Both the position numbers and the translations under genes were made by a program. The notes under the pieces are model-generated. The model had not been told where the DNA came from and did not search any database. It worked only from the letters and a program-made list of their open reading frames with translations. A DNA stretch of 51,419 bases from Alphaproteobacteria bacterium (GTDB taxonomy: Bacteria > Pseudomonadota > Alphaproteobacteria > Rhodobacterales > Rhodobacteraceae). Where the stretch lies: NCBI GenBank assembly GCA_030148665.1, contig JASBSZ010000016.1:1-51419 (forward strand). Reading direction: 5' to 3'. Position 1 is the first letter of the stretch; each line of letters begins with the position of its first letter. Shown in pieces: positions 1 through 8,052 of the stretch.

Positions 1-77
1 TCTTTGTTTCGGCCCATGTCGCCTTTTACCGGCCGCCTTCTGGAGTTGAGGGCAGTGCCCGGCCCGGGGTGGGCGCT

Positions 78-97
78 GCCCGGCCTGTCGGCCGGGC
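78..97. terminator. Perfect 8-bp hairpin downstream of the ASKHA gene
   Basis: The arms GCCCGGCC and GGCCGGGC are separated by a TGTC loop, about 57 bases past the stop codon of the minus-strand gene that ends at 154. There is no T-run after it on either strand, so this is not a classical intrinsic terminator; it may mark a 3' end or be an exported-mRNA stabiliser. The rest of bases 1-153 shows no convincing gene. Confidence 0.3.
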
Positions 98-153
98 GTA
101 AAGGGTGGAAAACTGCGGGACATGGCTGAAATGCGATTGCCGTGTGCACCCCG

Positions 154-2262
154 TCAGCGCCTGCGCCGCCTTGCGGCGCGCCCTGACGCGCCATCCTTGC
201 CGGTGTTGAAGGAAACATCGGGAAGATCGACGATGCTGCGCAGGATGGGAAAGGGCTCGACCGCGTTGGGAATGGCGGATGCATTCACGAAATGCTCCTG
301 AAAGCGCGGCTCGATGGCCGTTTCCACCTTGTCGATGCGGCGCACGAGCGCCTCGATCTCGCGGCGCGCGTCGATGTTCAGCAGCGCAATCCGCGCGCCG
401 GTGCCGGCGGCATTGCCGGCGCTGGACACGCGTTCCAGCGGGCAATCGGGGATCATCCCCAGAATCATCGCGTGCCTCGGCGAGATATGGGCCCCGAATG
501 CACCGGCCAGGCGGATCGAGCCGACCCGATCGGTGCCAAAGCGGTCCATCAGCAGGCGCGCCCCGGAATAGAGCGCGGCCTTGGCCATCTGGATTTCGCG
601 GATGTCGCGATTGGTCACCGTGATGCGTCCCGTACCGGGCCTGTCGCCGGGCCTGTCCGCGCCGTCGCTGCCGTCCCAGACCAGATATGCATGGGTGCGC
701 CCGTCGATGATGCAGCGGTCGCTGCCCGTCTGTGCGGCCGAACCGATCAGCCCCGAGGCATCGACGATGCCCGCCAGGCGCATTTCGGCCACCAGTTCGA
801 TGATCCCCGAGCCGCAGATCCCGGTGATGCCGGTGGCCCTGGTCGCCTCGGCAAAGCCGGGCTCGTCCGACCACAGATCGCAGCCGATCACCTTGAAGCG
901 GGGCTCCTTGGTCGCCGGGTCGATGCGCACACGCTCGATGGCGCCGGGGGCGGCGCGCTGGCCGCTGGAGATCTGCGCCCCCTCGAAGGCCGGCCCGGTC
1001 GGGGACGAACAGGCCAGCAGACGCTCGCGGTTGCCCAGCAGGATTTCGGCATTGGTGCCCACATCGACGACCAGCATCAGCTCGTCCGACTTGTGCGGTG
1101 CCTCCGACAGGGCCACGGCGGCCGCATCGGCGCCGACATGGCCTGCGATGCAGGGCAGGATATAGAGGCGCGCCGCCTGCGGGATGCTGTCCAGCTCCAG
1201 ATCCGCGGCACACAGGTTCAGCGCGTCGGCCGTCGCCAGGGCGAAAGGCGCCTGACCCAGTTCGTAAGGGTCGATTCCCAGCAGCAGGTGATGCATCACC
1301 GGGTTGCACACGATCACCGCTTCAAGCACATGGTCGGCGGCGATGTCGGCCTCACCGATCAGATCGGCACAAAGGCCGTTCAGCCCCTCGCGCACGGCCC
1401 GCGTCATCTCGGCCGCGCCGCCCTCGTTCATCATCGCATAGCTGACCCTGCTCATCAGATCCTCGCCGAACCGGATCTGCGGGTTCATCGCGCCGCTCGA
1501 GGCCAGCACCTCGCCCGATTGCATGTCGCACAGATGGGCCGCGATGGTGGTCGATCCCAGATCGATCGCCAGCCCGTACACAGGCCCCTCGAAAAAGCCC
1601 GGCCACAGGCCGACGATCTGCCCCGGCTGCCGGCTGTCGCCCATGTGCAGGGCAACCGTCACCTTCCAGTCGCCCTTGCGCAGGGTCTGCTGAAGATCGG
1701 CGAGGATGGCGAAATCGGCCTGCGCACCCTTGATGCCCCATTGTTGGCTCAGCGCCGCTTTCAGCCGTTCCAGATCGCCCGAGGGATCGTGCATGTCGGG
1801 CTGGGCGACCTCGACGTAATGCAGGCGGATGGGCGGGGCCATGGTGACGGCCCGGACCTCGGCCCGCTTGCGCACCACCTGCTTGTGGACCTGGCTCTCC
1901 GGGGGGACGTCGATCACCACGTCACCCATGATGCGCGCCTGACATCCCAGGCGCCGCCCGGCGCGCAGGCCGCGCTTGGAGCGATAACGCTCTTCGACCG
2001 CGTTCCAGGGCGACAGCGCATCGGGCGTGGCGGTCACGCCGTGCTTGGGGAATTCCCCGAATGATGGCGTGATCTGGCAGCGCGAGCAGATTCCCCGCCC
2101 CCCGCAGACCGAATCCAGATCGACCCCCAGCGCGCGCGCCGCGTCCAGAACGGTGGTGCCGGCGGCCACATGGCCACGCCGACCCGAAGGTGTAAAGATC
2201 ACCAGCGGCGCGCCCTGCTGGCCGCCCTCGGTATCGTCTCTGGCTGAAGCCGTGTCCGTCAT
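154..2262 (-). CDS. Ferredoxin/ASKHA-domain protein (DUF4445 family, corrinoid-protein reductive activator type)
   Basis: The 702-residue protein starts with a plant-type 2Fe-2S ferredoxin domain (about residues 19-110). Its cluster cysteines are visible as C53, C59 and C62 in SVCGGRGICSRC, with C107 as the likely fourth. The rest matches the ASKHA-fold family typified by RamA and RACE proteins, with nucleotide-binding signatures such as LAIDLGSTTIAAHL and VVDVGTNAEILLG. Known members use ATP and an electron from the iron-sulphur cluster to return inactive Co(II)-corrinoid methyltransferases to Co(I). No corrinoid protein or methyltransferase gene lies in this window, so the partner is unknown; a gene beyond the left edge is possible. 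It is divergent from the histidine kinase gene at 2413. The family call is firm; the physiological partner is inference. Confidence 0.9.
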   Translation of the reverse strand: MTDTASARDDTEGGQQGAPLVIFTPSGRRGHVAAGTTVLDAARALGVDLDSVCGGRGICSRCQITPSFGEFPKHGVTATPDALSPWNAVEERYRSKRGLRAGRRLGCQARIMGDVVIDVPPESQVHKQVVRKRAEVRAVTMAPPIRLHYVEVAQPDMHDPSGDLERLKAALSQQWGIKGAQADFAILADLQQTLRKGDWKVTVALHMGDSRQPGQIVGLWPGFFEGPVYGLAIDLGSTTIAAHLCDMQSGEVLASSGAMNPQIRFGEDLMSRVSYAMMNEGGAAEMTRAVREGLNGLCADLIGEADIAADHVLEAVIVCNPVMHHLLLGIDPYELGQAPFALATADALNLCAADLELDSIPQAARLYILPCIAGHVGADAAAVALSEAPHKSDELMLVVDVGTNAEILLGNRERLLACSSPTGPAFEGAQISSGQRAAPGAIERVRIDPATKEPRFKVIGCDLWSDEPGFAEATRATGITGICGSGIIELVAEMRLAGIVDASGLIGSAAQTGSDRCIIDGRTHAYLVWDGSDGADRPGDRPGTGRITVTNRDIREIQMAKAALYSGARLLMDRFGTDRVGSIRLAGAFGAHISPRHAMILGMIPDCPLERVSSAGNAAGTGARIALLNIDARREIEALVRRIDKVETAIEPRFQEHFVNASAIPNAVEPFPILRSIVDLPDVSFNTGKDGASGRAARRRRR

Positions 2263-2271
2263 CCGCTATGC

Positions 2272-2298
2272 CCCGGTCCTGTTACACCCGGTCCTGTT
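2272..2298. repeat. Two 12-bp direct repeats in a divergent promoter region
   Basis: CCCGGTCCTGTT occurs at 2272-2283 and again at 2287-2298, a 15-bp period. The pair lies just upstream of the ASKHA gene start at 2262, in the 150-bp gap before the histidine kinase. The position would suit tandem operator half-sites, but simple duplication is equally possible. Confidence 0.45.
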
Positions 2299-2412
2299 GC
2301 GCCCGCTTATGGCCCCGCCAGCGCGCCAAGACAAGCACGCAGTCGCCCCTTGGGCGGCGATTTGCGCCATTTGCCTTGAGCGCGCCGCGGCGCGGGCGTA
2401 GGATCAGCGGCG

Positions 2413-4188
2413 ATGGCCAGGAAAGATGCAGCACGCCGGGTGAACACGGCATCCGGCACGGACGCGCCCCGGACAAGCCTTGTCGCCCGGGTGGTGGTGG
2501 CCGTGGTGATCGCCATCGCGATCCTCTTGATCTGGATCTCGAATGTCTACCTTACCCAGCGGTTTACCCAGGAAACCCGTTCGCGTGCCGAGCTGCGCCT
2601 TGCCCTCTATTCCGGCAACATCCTGAGCGAGCTCAGGCGCACTGCGGTCGTGCCATTGCTGCTGTCACGCGATCCGGTTCTGATCTCGGCCCTGAATTCC
2701 GGCGATTTCGTCGCGACCTCGCAGAGGCTCATCTCGATCAGGGATGAAATCGGCGCCGCGTCGCTGATGCTGCTTGACGGGGTGGGCCGGACCGTCGCCG
2801 CCACCGACCGCAAGCTGATCGGTACACAGCACCGCAACGCCGCCTATTTCGTCGAGGCGCTGCGCAACAAGGAAACGGTCTTTACCACCGAACGGCTGGA
2901 TTCAGGAGCCCTCCAGTTCAGCTATTCCCGCAAGATCGAAAGCGGCAAGCAGGGGATCGGCGTCATCGTGGTCGAGGTCGATCTGTCACGCCTTGAAAAG
3001 AAGTGGGCCTTTGCGGGCGAGGCGATCATGGTGACCGATTCCAGGGGCAGGGTGATCCTTTCGTCCCAGCCACGCTGGAAATATCAGACCGTGGCCGAGG
3101 CGCTCAAGGTGCGCTCGGCCCCCAACGCCATCGAGCGCGCCTTTCAGGCCACCGGCGACTGGGAACAGAGCCCGGCCGACGCCATCAGCCGGGGCCAGGC
3201 CATCCTGCGAATCGATGGCAAGATCGGCTTTCAGGGCTGGCGGATCACCTATTTCTCGACCTTTGCGTCGGTGCGCGAGCGTGTGAACGGCGTGCTGGCA
3301 ATCGAAATCATGGGGTTCTCGATTCTGGTTGCGCTGGTCTTTTACGTGCTGTCGCGCCGGGCGGTTCAGCAATCGGCCCTCTTCCAGCGCGAGTCGATTG
3401 CGCTGCGGGCCCTGAACGAGCGCCTCTCGCGCGAGATCGAGGAACGCGAAAAGGTCGAGCAGAGCCTGCGCGTCGCCGAGCAGAGCCTGCAGCAGGCCTC
3501 GAAACTGGCCGCGCTGGGCGAAATGTCCGCCGCCGTCAGCCACGAACTGAACCAGCCGCTGGCGGCGATGAAAACCTATCTGGCCGGCGCACGCCTGCTG
3601 CTGCAACGCAACCGCACCGAAGAGGCGCTGTCGTCGTTCCAGCGGATAGACGATCTGATCGGCCGCATGAGCGCGATCACCAGACAGTTGAAATCCTACG
3701 CCCGCAAGGGTGGCGACGAGCTGGTCGCGGTCGATCTGCGCGAGGCGCTGGACACGGCGCTGGCGATGATGGAACCGCAGTTGAACCAGATGCAGGTCTC
3801 GCTCACGCGTAACGTTCCCGCCGAACCCGTGCGGGTGCTGGGCGATCAGCTGCGCCTCGAACAGGTGATCGTGAACCTGTTGCGCAATGCGCTGGATGCG
3901 GTCAAGGAACAGGATAATCCCCGCGTGGACATCCTGCTGGGCGCCGGCGAAACGGCCAAGCTGGCGATCCACGACAACGGCCGCGGCATCGACGACATGG
4001 ACCAGCTGTTCGAACCCTTCTACACGACCAAGAAACCGGGCGAGGGGGTCGGGCTGGGTCTTGCCATCTCGTCCGGTATCGTGAACGATCTGGGCGGCCG
4101 GCTGATCGCGCGCAACAGCGCCAGCGGCGGCGCGGTCTTCGAGATCCAGATGCCGCTGATCGACGACAGTGCAAGGGCGGCACAATGA
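2413..4188 (+). CDS. dctB: DctB-like sensor histidine kinase (C4-dicarboxylate type)
   Basis: A 591-residue membrane kinase. A first membrane segment spans about residues 24-43. A periplasmic sensor region of the double-Cache type follows to about 285, then a second membrane segment at about 290-310. A coiled stretch (about 335-365) leads to the H-box SHELNQPLAAMKTYL with phosphoacceptor His377. The N box (VIVNLLRNALDAV), DNGRGI and GVGLGLAIS make up the ATP-binding domain. In known systems DctB senses succinate, fumarate or malate and phosphorylates DctD to induce dicarboxylate uptake. The response regulator follows 42 bp downstream. No dctA or dctPQM transporter lies in the window, so the ligand is inferred from family resemblance only. 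Confidence 0.85.
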   Translation: MARKDAARRVNTASGTDAPRTSLVARVVVAVVIAIAILLIWISNVYLTQRFTQETRSRAELRLALYSGNILSELRRTAVVPLLLSRDPVLISALNSGDFVATSQRLISIRDEIGAASLMLLDGVGRTVAATDRKLIGTQHRNAAYFVEALRNKETVFTTERLDSGALQFSYSRKIESGKQGIGVIVVEVDLSRLEKKWAFAGEAIMVTDSRGRVILSSQPRWKYQTVAEALKVRSAPNAIERAFQATGDWEQSPADAISRGQAILRIDGKIGFQGWRITYFSTFASVRERVNGVLAIEIMGFSILVALVFYVLSRRAVQQSALFQRESIALRALNERLSREIEEREKVEQSLRVAEQSLQQASKLAALGEMSAAVSHELNQPLAAMKTYLAGARLLLQRNRTEEALSSFQRIDDLIGRMSAITRQLKSYARKGGDELVAVDLREALDTALAMMEPQLNQMQVSLTRNVPAEPVRVLGDQLRLEQVIVNLLRNALDAVKEQDNPRVDILLGAGETAKLAIHDNGRGIDDMDQLFEPFYTTKKPGEGVGLGLAISSGIVNDLGGRLIARNSASGGAVFEIQMPLIDDSARAAQ

Positions 4189-4230
4189 CAACATCCTTGC
4201 GGGTGAAAATGACGGGCAGGTAACGAAAAG

Positions 4231-5571
4231 ATGCTGGAATCCATGACCATAGCCATCGTCGATGACGAAGAGGACATGCGCCTGTCCATTTCGCAATGGC
4301 TGTCGCTGTCAGGCTACAATACGCGCAGCTATGCCAGCGCCGAGGCGGCCCTTGCCGACATCTCGCCCGATTACAACGGTATCATCATCAGCGATATCAA
4401 GATGCCCGGCATGGATGGCATGGCCTTTCTGCGCCGGGTCATGATGATGGATCCGGCGCTGCCGGTCATCCTGATCACCGGCCATGGCGACGTGCCCATG
4501 GCGGTCGAGGCCATGCGCATCGGCGCCTATGACTTTGTGGAAAAGCCCTTTGACCCCGAACGCCTGGGCGATCTGGCGCGCCGGGCGATTCATGCCCGCC
4601 GCCTCGCCCTGGACAATCGCGCGCTCAGACGGGAACTTTCGGACGGCACCGTATTGCTGCGCAAGCTGGTCGGCTCCAGCCCGGTGATGGAGCGTCTGCG
4701 CGAGGACATCCTCGACATGGCGCAGGCCGACAATCACGTCCTGATCGACGGCGAGACCGGCACCGGCAAGAGCCTGGTCGCCCATGCGCTCCACGCCTGC
4801 GGGCCCCGGCAGGGGCGCCGCTTTCTGGCCGTCAGCTGCGCCGCCCATGACGAGGATGCGCTGGCCGCCCTGATGTTCGGCCCCCCGCCCGAGGGCGCCG
4901 GGCTGACATGGATCGAAGAGGCGCGCGGCGGCACGCTGTGCCTCGAGGATATCGAGGCCCTGCCACAGGCCCTGCAGGCGCGGCTTGTCAACCTGATCAA
5001 CGAGCAGGAAATCAGCGGTCAGCCCCCCAGCCTGCGCATCATCGCGATCTGCAACATCACCGATTCCGATACCCGCTGCGAGGATGTCCTGCGCTCCGAC
5101 CTGTATTACCGGCTGGCAGCCATGCGCCTGACCCCGCCACCCCTGCGACAAAGGGGCGAGGACATCCTGACCCTGTTCAACCGTTTTGCCGAAACATTCG
5201 CCGAGGAATATGGCTGCGCGGCGCCCGAAATCTCGGCCAAGGAGGCCGCCCAGCTGTTGCAGGCGCCCTGGCCGGGCAATGTCCGTCAGCTGATCAACCT
5301 TGCCGAGCGCGCCGTGTTGCAGAGCCGCCGCGGCACGGGCTCGATCGGGGCGCTGCTGTTGTCGGACAACGCCGACCTGCCCGAGGCCATGGTGGCCGAA
5401 GGCAAGCCGCTCAAGGAATATGTCGAGGCGTTCGAGCGCATGCTGATCGACAACACCATGCGCCGTCACCGCGGCTCGATCGCCGCGGTCATGGAGGAAC
5501 TCAAGATCCCGCGCCGCACCCTCAACGAAAAAATGGCCAAATACGGCCTCAGCCGCTCGGATTATCTGTGA
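4231..5571 (+). CDS. dctD: DctD-like response regulator with degenerate sigma-54 interaction domain
   Basis: A 446-residue NtrC-family architecture. The receiver domain (residues 5-125) has acidic pocket D11/D12, phosphoacceptor D55 (SDIKMPGMDG) and K105. The AAA+ domain has Walker A GETGTGKS at 174-181, the arginine-finger region LRSDLYYRL near 287-295, and PWPGNVRQL near 346. A Fis-type helix-turn-helix closes the C-terminus (SIAAVMEELKIPRRTLNEK). Two features are abnormal. The GAFTGA loop that contacts sigma-54 is absent: LMFGPPPEGAG runs straight on toward Walker B. Walker B also reads GGTLCLEDIE, where the family norm is GGTLFLDEIG, so the DE pair is replaced by ED. It is cotranscribed with the kinase. 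I infer activation or repression that does not depend on sigma-54. Confidence 0.85.
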   Translation: MLESMTIAIVDDEEDMRLSISQWLSLSGYNTRSYASAEAALADISPDYNGIIISDIKMPGMDGMAFLRRVMMMDPALPVILITGHGDVPMAVEAMRIGAYDFVEKPFDPERLGDLARRAIHARRLALDNRALRRELSDGTVLLRKLVGSSPVMERLREDILDMAQADNHVLIDGETGTGKSLVAHALHACGPRQGRRFLAVSCAAHDEDALAALMFGPPPEGAGLTWIEEARGGTLCLEDIEALPQALQARLVNLINEQEISGQPPSLRIIAICNITDSDTRCEDVLRSDLYYRLAAMRLTPPPLRQRGEDILTLFNRFAETFAEEYGCAAPEISAKEAAQLLQAPWPGNVRQLINLAERAVLQSRRGTGSIGALLLSDNADLPEAMVAEGKPLKEYVEAFERMLIDNTMRRHRGSIAAVMEELKIPRRTLNEKMAKYGLSRSDYL

Positions 5572-5588
5572 AGGGGCCGCAGACGGAC

Positions 5589-5620
5589 CTGCCGGTCGCA
5601 GCGGCAGCCCTTTCTTCTTT
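5589..5620 (+). terminator. Terminator-like hairpin after dctBD
   Basis: CTGCCG and CGGCAG form a perfect 6-bp stem around a 7-base loop, followed by CCC and the T-rich run TTTCTTCTTT, 17 bases after the regulator stop codon. The T-rich part is the start of the dispersed repeat annotated at 5611. Confidence 0.5.
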
Positions 5621-5675
5621 GCCCAAATACGCGCGGGGGTGAATTGCCGCAGGCAAGAGGGGGCAGCCAGCCCCC
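5611..5675 (+). repeat. Dispersed intergenic hairpin repeat, copy 1
   Basis: Core TTTCTTCTTTGCCCAAATAC followed by a G-run, then a hairpin GGGGG-CAGCCAG-CCCCC at 5659-5675. The same core occurs at 36155, and inverted at 29813 and 40951. The copy lies between convergent genes (dctD-like and purQ). Confidence 0.7.
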
Positions 5676-5736
5676 TTTCACCCGATCTCCCTTTCACCCA
5701 TCCCCCTTTTCACGTCGCCACCCTGCCTGCCCGTTG

Positions 5737-6408
5737 TCAGGACGAAACCAGCGCCTCGGCCAGCGACCGGAACAGGGGCGCGCCATCCGCGCCGCCCAGC
5801 GTGGGGTCGGCCATCCGTTCCGGGTGTGGCATCATGCCCAGCACCCGGCGGTTTTCCGACAGGATCCCGGCAATATCGGCGACCGAGCCATTGGGGTTGT
5901 CGTCATAGGTGAACGCGATCCGATCCTCGCCCCGCAGCCTTTCGACAATGGCGGGGTCGGCAACATAGTTGCCATCGTGATGGGCCACGGGAATACGGAT
6001 ATGCTGGCCCTTGTCATAGCCGGCGGTAAAGGCGCTGTTGCGCGTCTGCACGCTCAGCGATACATCCTTGCAGACGAATTTCAGCCCGGCATTGCGCATC
6101 AGCGCGCCGGGCAGAAGGCCGGCTTCGGTCAGCACCTGAAACCCGTTGCAGATACCCAGGACATATCCGCCACGCGCGGCGAAATCGGCAACGGCCCGCA
6201 TGATCGGTGCGCGCGCCGAAATCGCGCCGCAGCGCAGATAGTCGCCAAAGGAAAACCCGCCGGGAATGCCGATCACGTCGATCCCCGCGGGCAGGGCGGT
6301 TTCCTTGTGCCAGATCATCTCGGGCGGCCGGCCCGACGCATTCCGGAACGCCACCGCCAGATCGCGGTCGCAGTTCGAGCCGGGAAAGACGATGACCGCC
6401 GTTCTCAT
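5737..6408 (-). CDS. purQ: Phosphoribosylformylglycinamidine synthase, glutaminase subunit PurQ
   Basis: A 223-residue class I glutamine amidotransferase that releases ammonia from glutamine for FGAM synthesis (step 4 of purine biosynthesis), acting with PurL and PurS. The start [16 protein letters not shown] is typical. The nucleophile cysteine is in GICNGFQVL and the His/Glu pair is in PHPERM. An upstream in-frame ATG would add 19 residues of low-similarity sequence; I chose 6408 because it gives the usual family length and the standard overlap with purS. It is the last gene of purC-purS-purQ. purL is not in the window. Confidence 0.97.
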   Translation of the reverse strand: MRTAVIVFPGSNCDRDLAVAFRNASGRPPEMIWHKETALPAGIDVIGIPGGFSFGDYLRCGAISARAPIMRAVADFAARGGYVLGICNGFQVLTEAGLLPGALMRNAGLKFVCKDVSLSVQTRNSAFTAGYDKGQHIRIPVAHHDGNYVADPAIVERLRGEDRIAFTYDDNPNGSVADIAGILSENRRVLGMMPHPERMADPTLGGADGAPLFRSLAEALVSS

Positions 6409-6647
6409 GGCAGCATTTCCACGCGGTAATCCTCGATCACGGTGTTGGCCAGCAGCTTTTCGCACATTTCCTGCACGCTCCGGCGGGCCTGCGCCTCGTC
6501 GGTTTCGGCGAGATCCAGCTCGATCACCTTGCCCTGGCGCACCGCGTTCACGCCCTCGAATCCCAGCGCATGCAGCGAATGGCGCACCGCCTCGCCCTGC
6601 GGGTCGAGGACACCCTGTTTCAATGTCACGAATACGCGTGCCTTCAT
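6405..6647 (-). CDS. purS: Phosphoribosylformylglycinamidine synthase subunit PurS
   Basis: An 80-residue protein beginning [20 protein letters not shown], the hallmark of PurS. PurS dimers bridge PurQ and the small form of PurL and help channel ammonia. Length and sequence are normal for the family. Its stop overlaps the purQ start by four bases, and it begins 11 bases after the purC stop, so the three genes form one transcript. Confidence 0.96.
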   Translation of the reverse strand: MKARVFVTLKQGVLDPQGEAVRHSLHALGFEGVNAVRQGKVIELDLAETDEAQARRSVQEMCEKLLANTVIEDYRVEMLP

Positions 6648-6658
6648 CGAATCGTCCT

Positions 6659-7420
6659 TCAGTTCACCAGTTTGGGCCCCGAGCCCCGGTTGCCATTGCG
6701 CGGCATCAGCCCCAGACGCCGGGCCACCTCGGTATAGGCATCGGCCAGATCGCCCAGATCGCGGCGGAACACGTCCTTGTCCAGATGCGCGCCTGTCTTG
6801 ATATCCCACAGGCGACAGCTGTCGGGACTGATCTCGTCGGCCACGATCAGGCGCTGAAAGTCGCCCTCAAAGACGCGCCCGATCTCGATCTTGAAATCGA
6901 CCAGCCTGATGCCCGCGCCCAGCATCACGCCGGACAGGAAATCATTGACCCTGAGCGCCAGCGCCACCATGTCGTCCATGTCCTGATGGGTGGCCCAGTT
7001 GAAGGCGATGATGTGTTCTTCGCTGACCAGCGGGTCGCCCAGCGCGTCGTCCTTGTAATAGAATTCGACGATGGGCCGCGGCAGCTGCGTGCCTTCCTCG
7101 ATGCCCAGACGCTTGCTGATCGAGCCGGCGGCGATATTGCGCACGACGACCTCCAGCGGGATGATCTCGACGGCGCGCACCAGCTGTTCGCGCATGTTCA
7201 GGCGCCGGATGAAATGATTGGGTACGCCGATCGCGCTCAGCCCCTGCATGAAGAATTCGCTGAGCCGGTTGTTGAGAACGCCCTTGCCCTCGATCACGGC
7301 ATGTTTTTCGGCGTTGAAGGCGGTGGCGTCGTCCTTGAAATACTGTACCAGCGTGCCCGGTTCGGGGCCCTCATACAGGATCTTGGCCTTGCCTTCGTAG
7401 ATTTTCTTGCGGCGTGCCAT
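6659..7420 (-). CDS. purC: Phosphoribosylaminoimidazole-succinocarboxamide synthase PurC
   Basis: A 253-residue SAICAR synthetase that joins CAIR and aspartate using ATP in purine biosynthesis. It starts [18 protein letters not shown]. Family signatures include the region [17 protein letters not shown] and [10 protein letters not shown] near the middle, and [10 protein letters not shown] toward the C-terminus. The frame stays open further upstream, but the added sequence is Arg/Pro-rich and unlike PurC, so 7420 is preferred. It leads the purC-purS-purQ unit. Confidence 0.97.
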   Translation of the reverse strand: MARRKKIYEGKAKILYEGPEPGTLVQYFKDDATAFNAEKHAVIEGKGVLNNRLSEFFMQGLSAIGVPNHFIRRLNMREQLVRAVEIIPLEVVVRNIAAGSISKRLGIEEGTQLPRPIVEFYYKDDALGDPLVSEEHIIAFNWATHQDMDDMVALALRVNDFLSGVMLGAGIRLVDFKIEIGRVFEGDFQRLIVADEISPDSCRLWDIKTGAHLDKDVFRRDLGDLADAYTEVARRLGLMPRNGNRGSGPKLVN

Positions 7421-7564
7421 GTTGTCTCCGATTTCGGTCGGTCTGGGCGGGAATTCCGGGCGGTACGGGCAGCGCCCGTCGCATGCCGAGGCGTGCATCG
7501 TGGCTACCGGGCCTGCCGAGTCTGTCTTGCCGCCTCTATAGAGGCTGCGTTCGCGGGGGGCAAG

Positions 7565-7600
7565 CACGGGCATGATCGCGGGCATGATCACGGGCATGGT
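7565..7600. repeat. Three tandem 12-bp repeats between purC and the zeta-inhibitor gene
   Basis: CACGGGCATGAT, CGCGGGCATGAT and CACGGGCATGGT run head to tail. The same 289-bp divergent gap also holds a perfect 14-bp palindrome, GCCTCTATAGAGGC, at 7532-7545. Either could serve as a regulator site; no known operator is recognised. Confidence 0.5.
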
Positions 7601-7643
7601 GTCGCCTGCCCTCCGATCAGGTGCCATTCGTCGGTCAGCGGCC

Positions 7644-7672
7644 TTGCACCGCCGCTGGCGGGCCGCCATATA
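7644..7672 (+). promoter_or_regulatory. Sigma-70-like promoter for the zeta-inhibitor gene
   Basis: TTGCAC (7644-7649) and CATATA (7667-7672) are separated by 17 bases. They lie about 38 bases upstream of the start codon, which is preceded by a GGAGA ribosome-binding site. Confidence 0.45.
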
Positions 7673-7709
7673 GGAAAGACACATCAACCCAGGTTCTGCG
7701 GAGACGGAC

Positions 7710-8024
7710 ATGACGACATTTGACGAACGCGAAAACACGTTCGAGGCCAAGTTTGCCCATGACGAAGAGATGCAGTTCAAGGCCCGCGCAAGGGCGAACA
7801 AGCTGACCGGACTGTGGGCGGCCGAGCTGCTGGGCAAGACGGGTGACGCGGCCGAGGCCTATGCGATGGAGATCGTCAAATCCGATTTCGAAGAGGCCGG
7901 CATCGACGACGTGGTGCGCCGCCTGCGTGCCGATCTGGGCGACAAGGCCAGCGAGGAAGAGATCCGCACCAGGCTGTCGGAAAACCTTGCCGTGGCCAAG
8001 GAACAGCTGATGAACGAGGTCTGA
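7710..8024 (+). CDS. F1-ATPase inhibitor zeta subunit (DUF1476 family)
   Basis: A 104-residue soluble protein beginning [20 protein letters not shown]. This family is known from Paracoccus denitrificans as the zeta subunit, whose N-terminal segment inserts into F1 and blocks ATP hydrolysis in alphaproteobacteria. The charged N-terminal stretch and the following four-helix region ([20 protein letters not shown] onward) are both present, so it looks full length. It is monocistronic with its own candidate promoter and runs convergently into the FliG-like gene, 28 bp away. ATP synthase genes are not in the window. Confidence 0.9.
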   Translation: MTTFDERENTFEAKFAHDEEMQFKARARANKLTGLWAAELLGKTGDAAEAYAMEIVKSDFEEAGIDDVVRRLRADLGDKASEEEIRTRLSENLAVAKEQLMNEV

Positions 8025-8052
8025 GCATCGCGCCAGACCCTGGAGACGGCCT

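Noticed and set aside
7532..7545. Perfect 14-bp palindrome GCCTCTATAGAGGC taken as a known operator
   Set aside because: It matches no purine or other operator I know; recorded only as part of the divergent gap.
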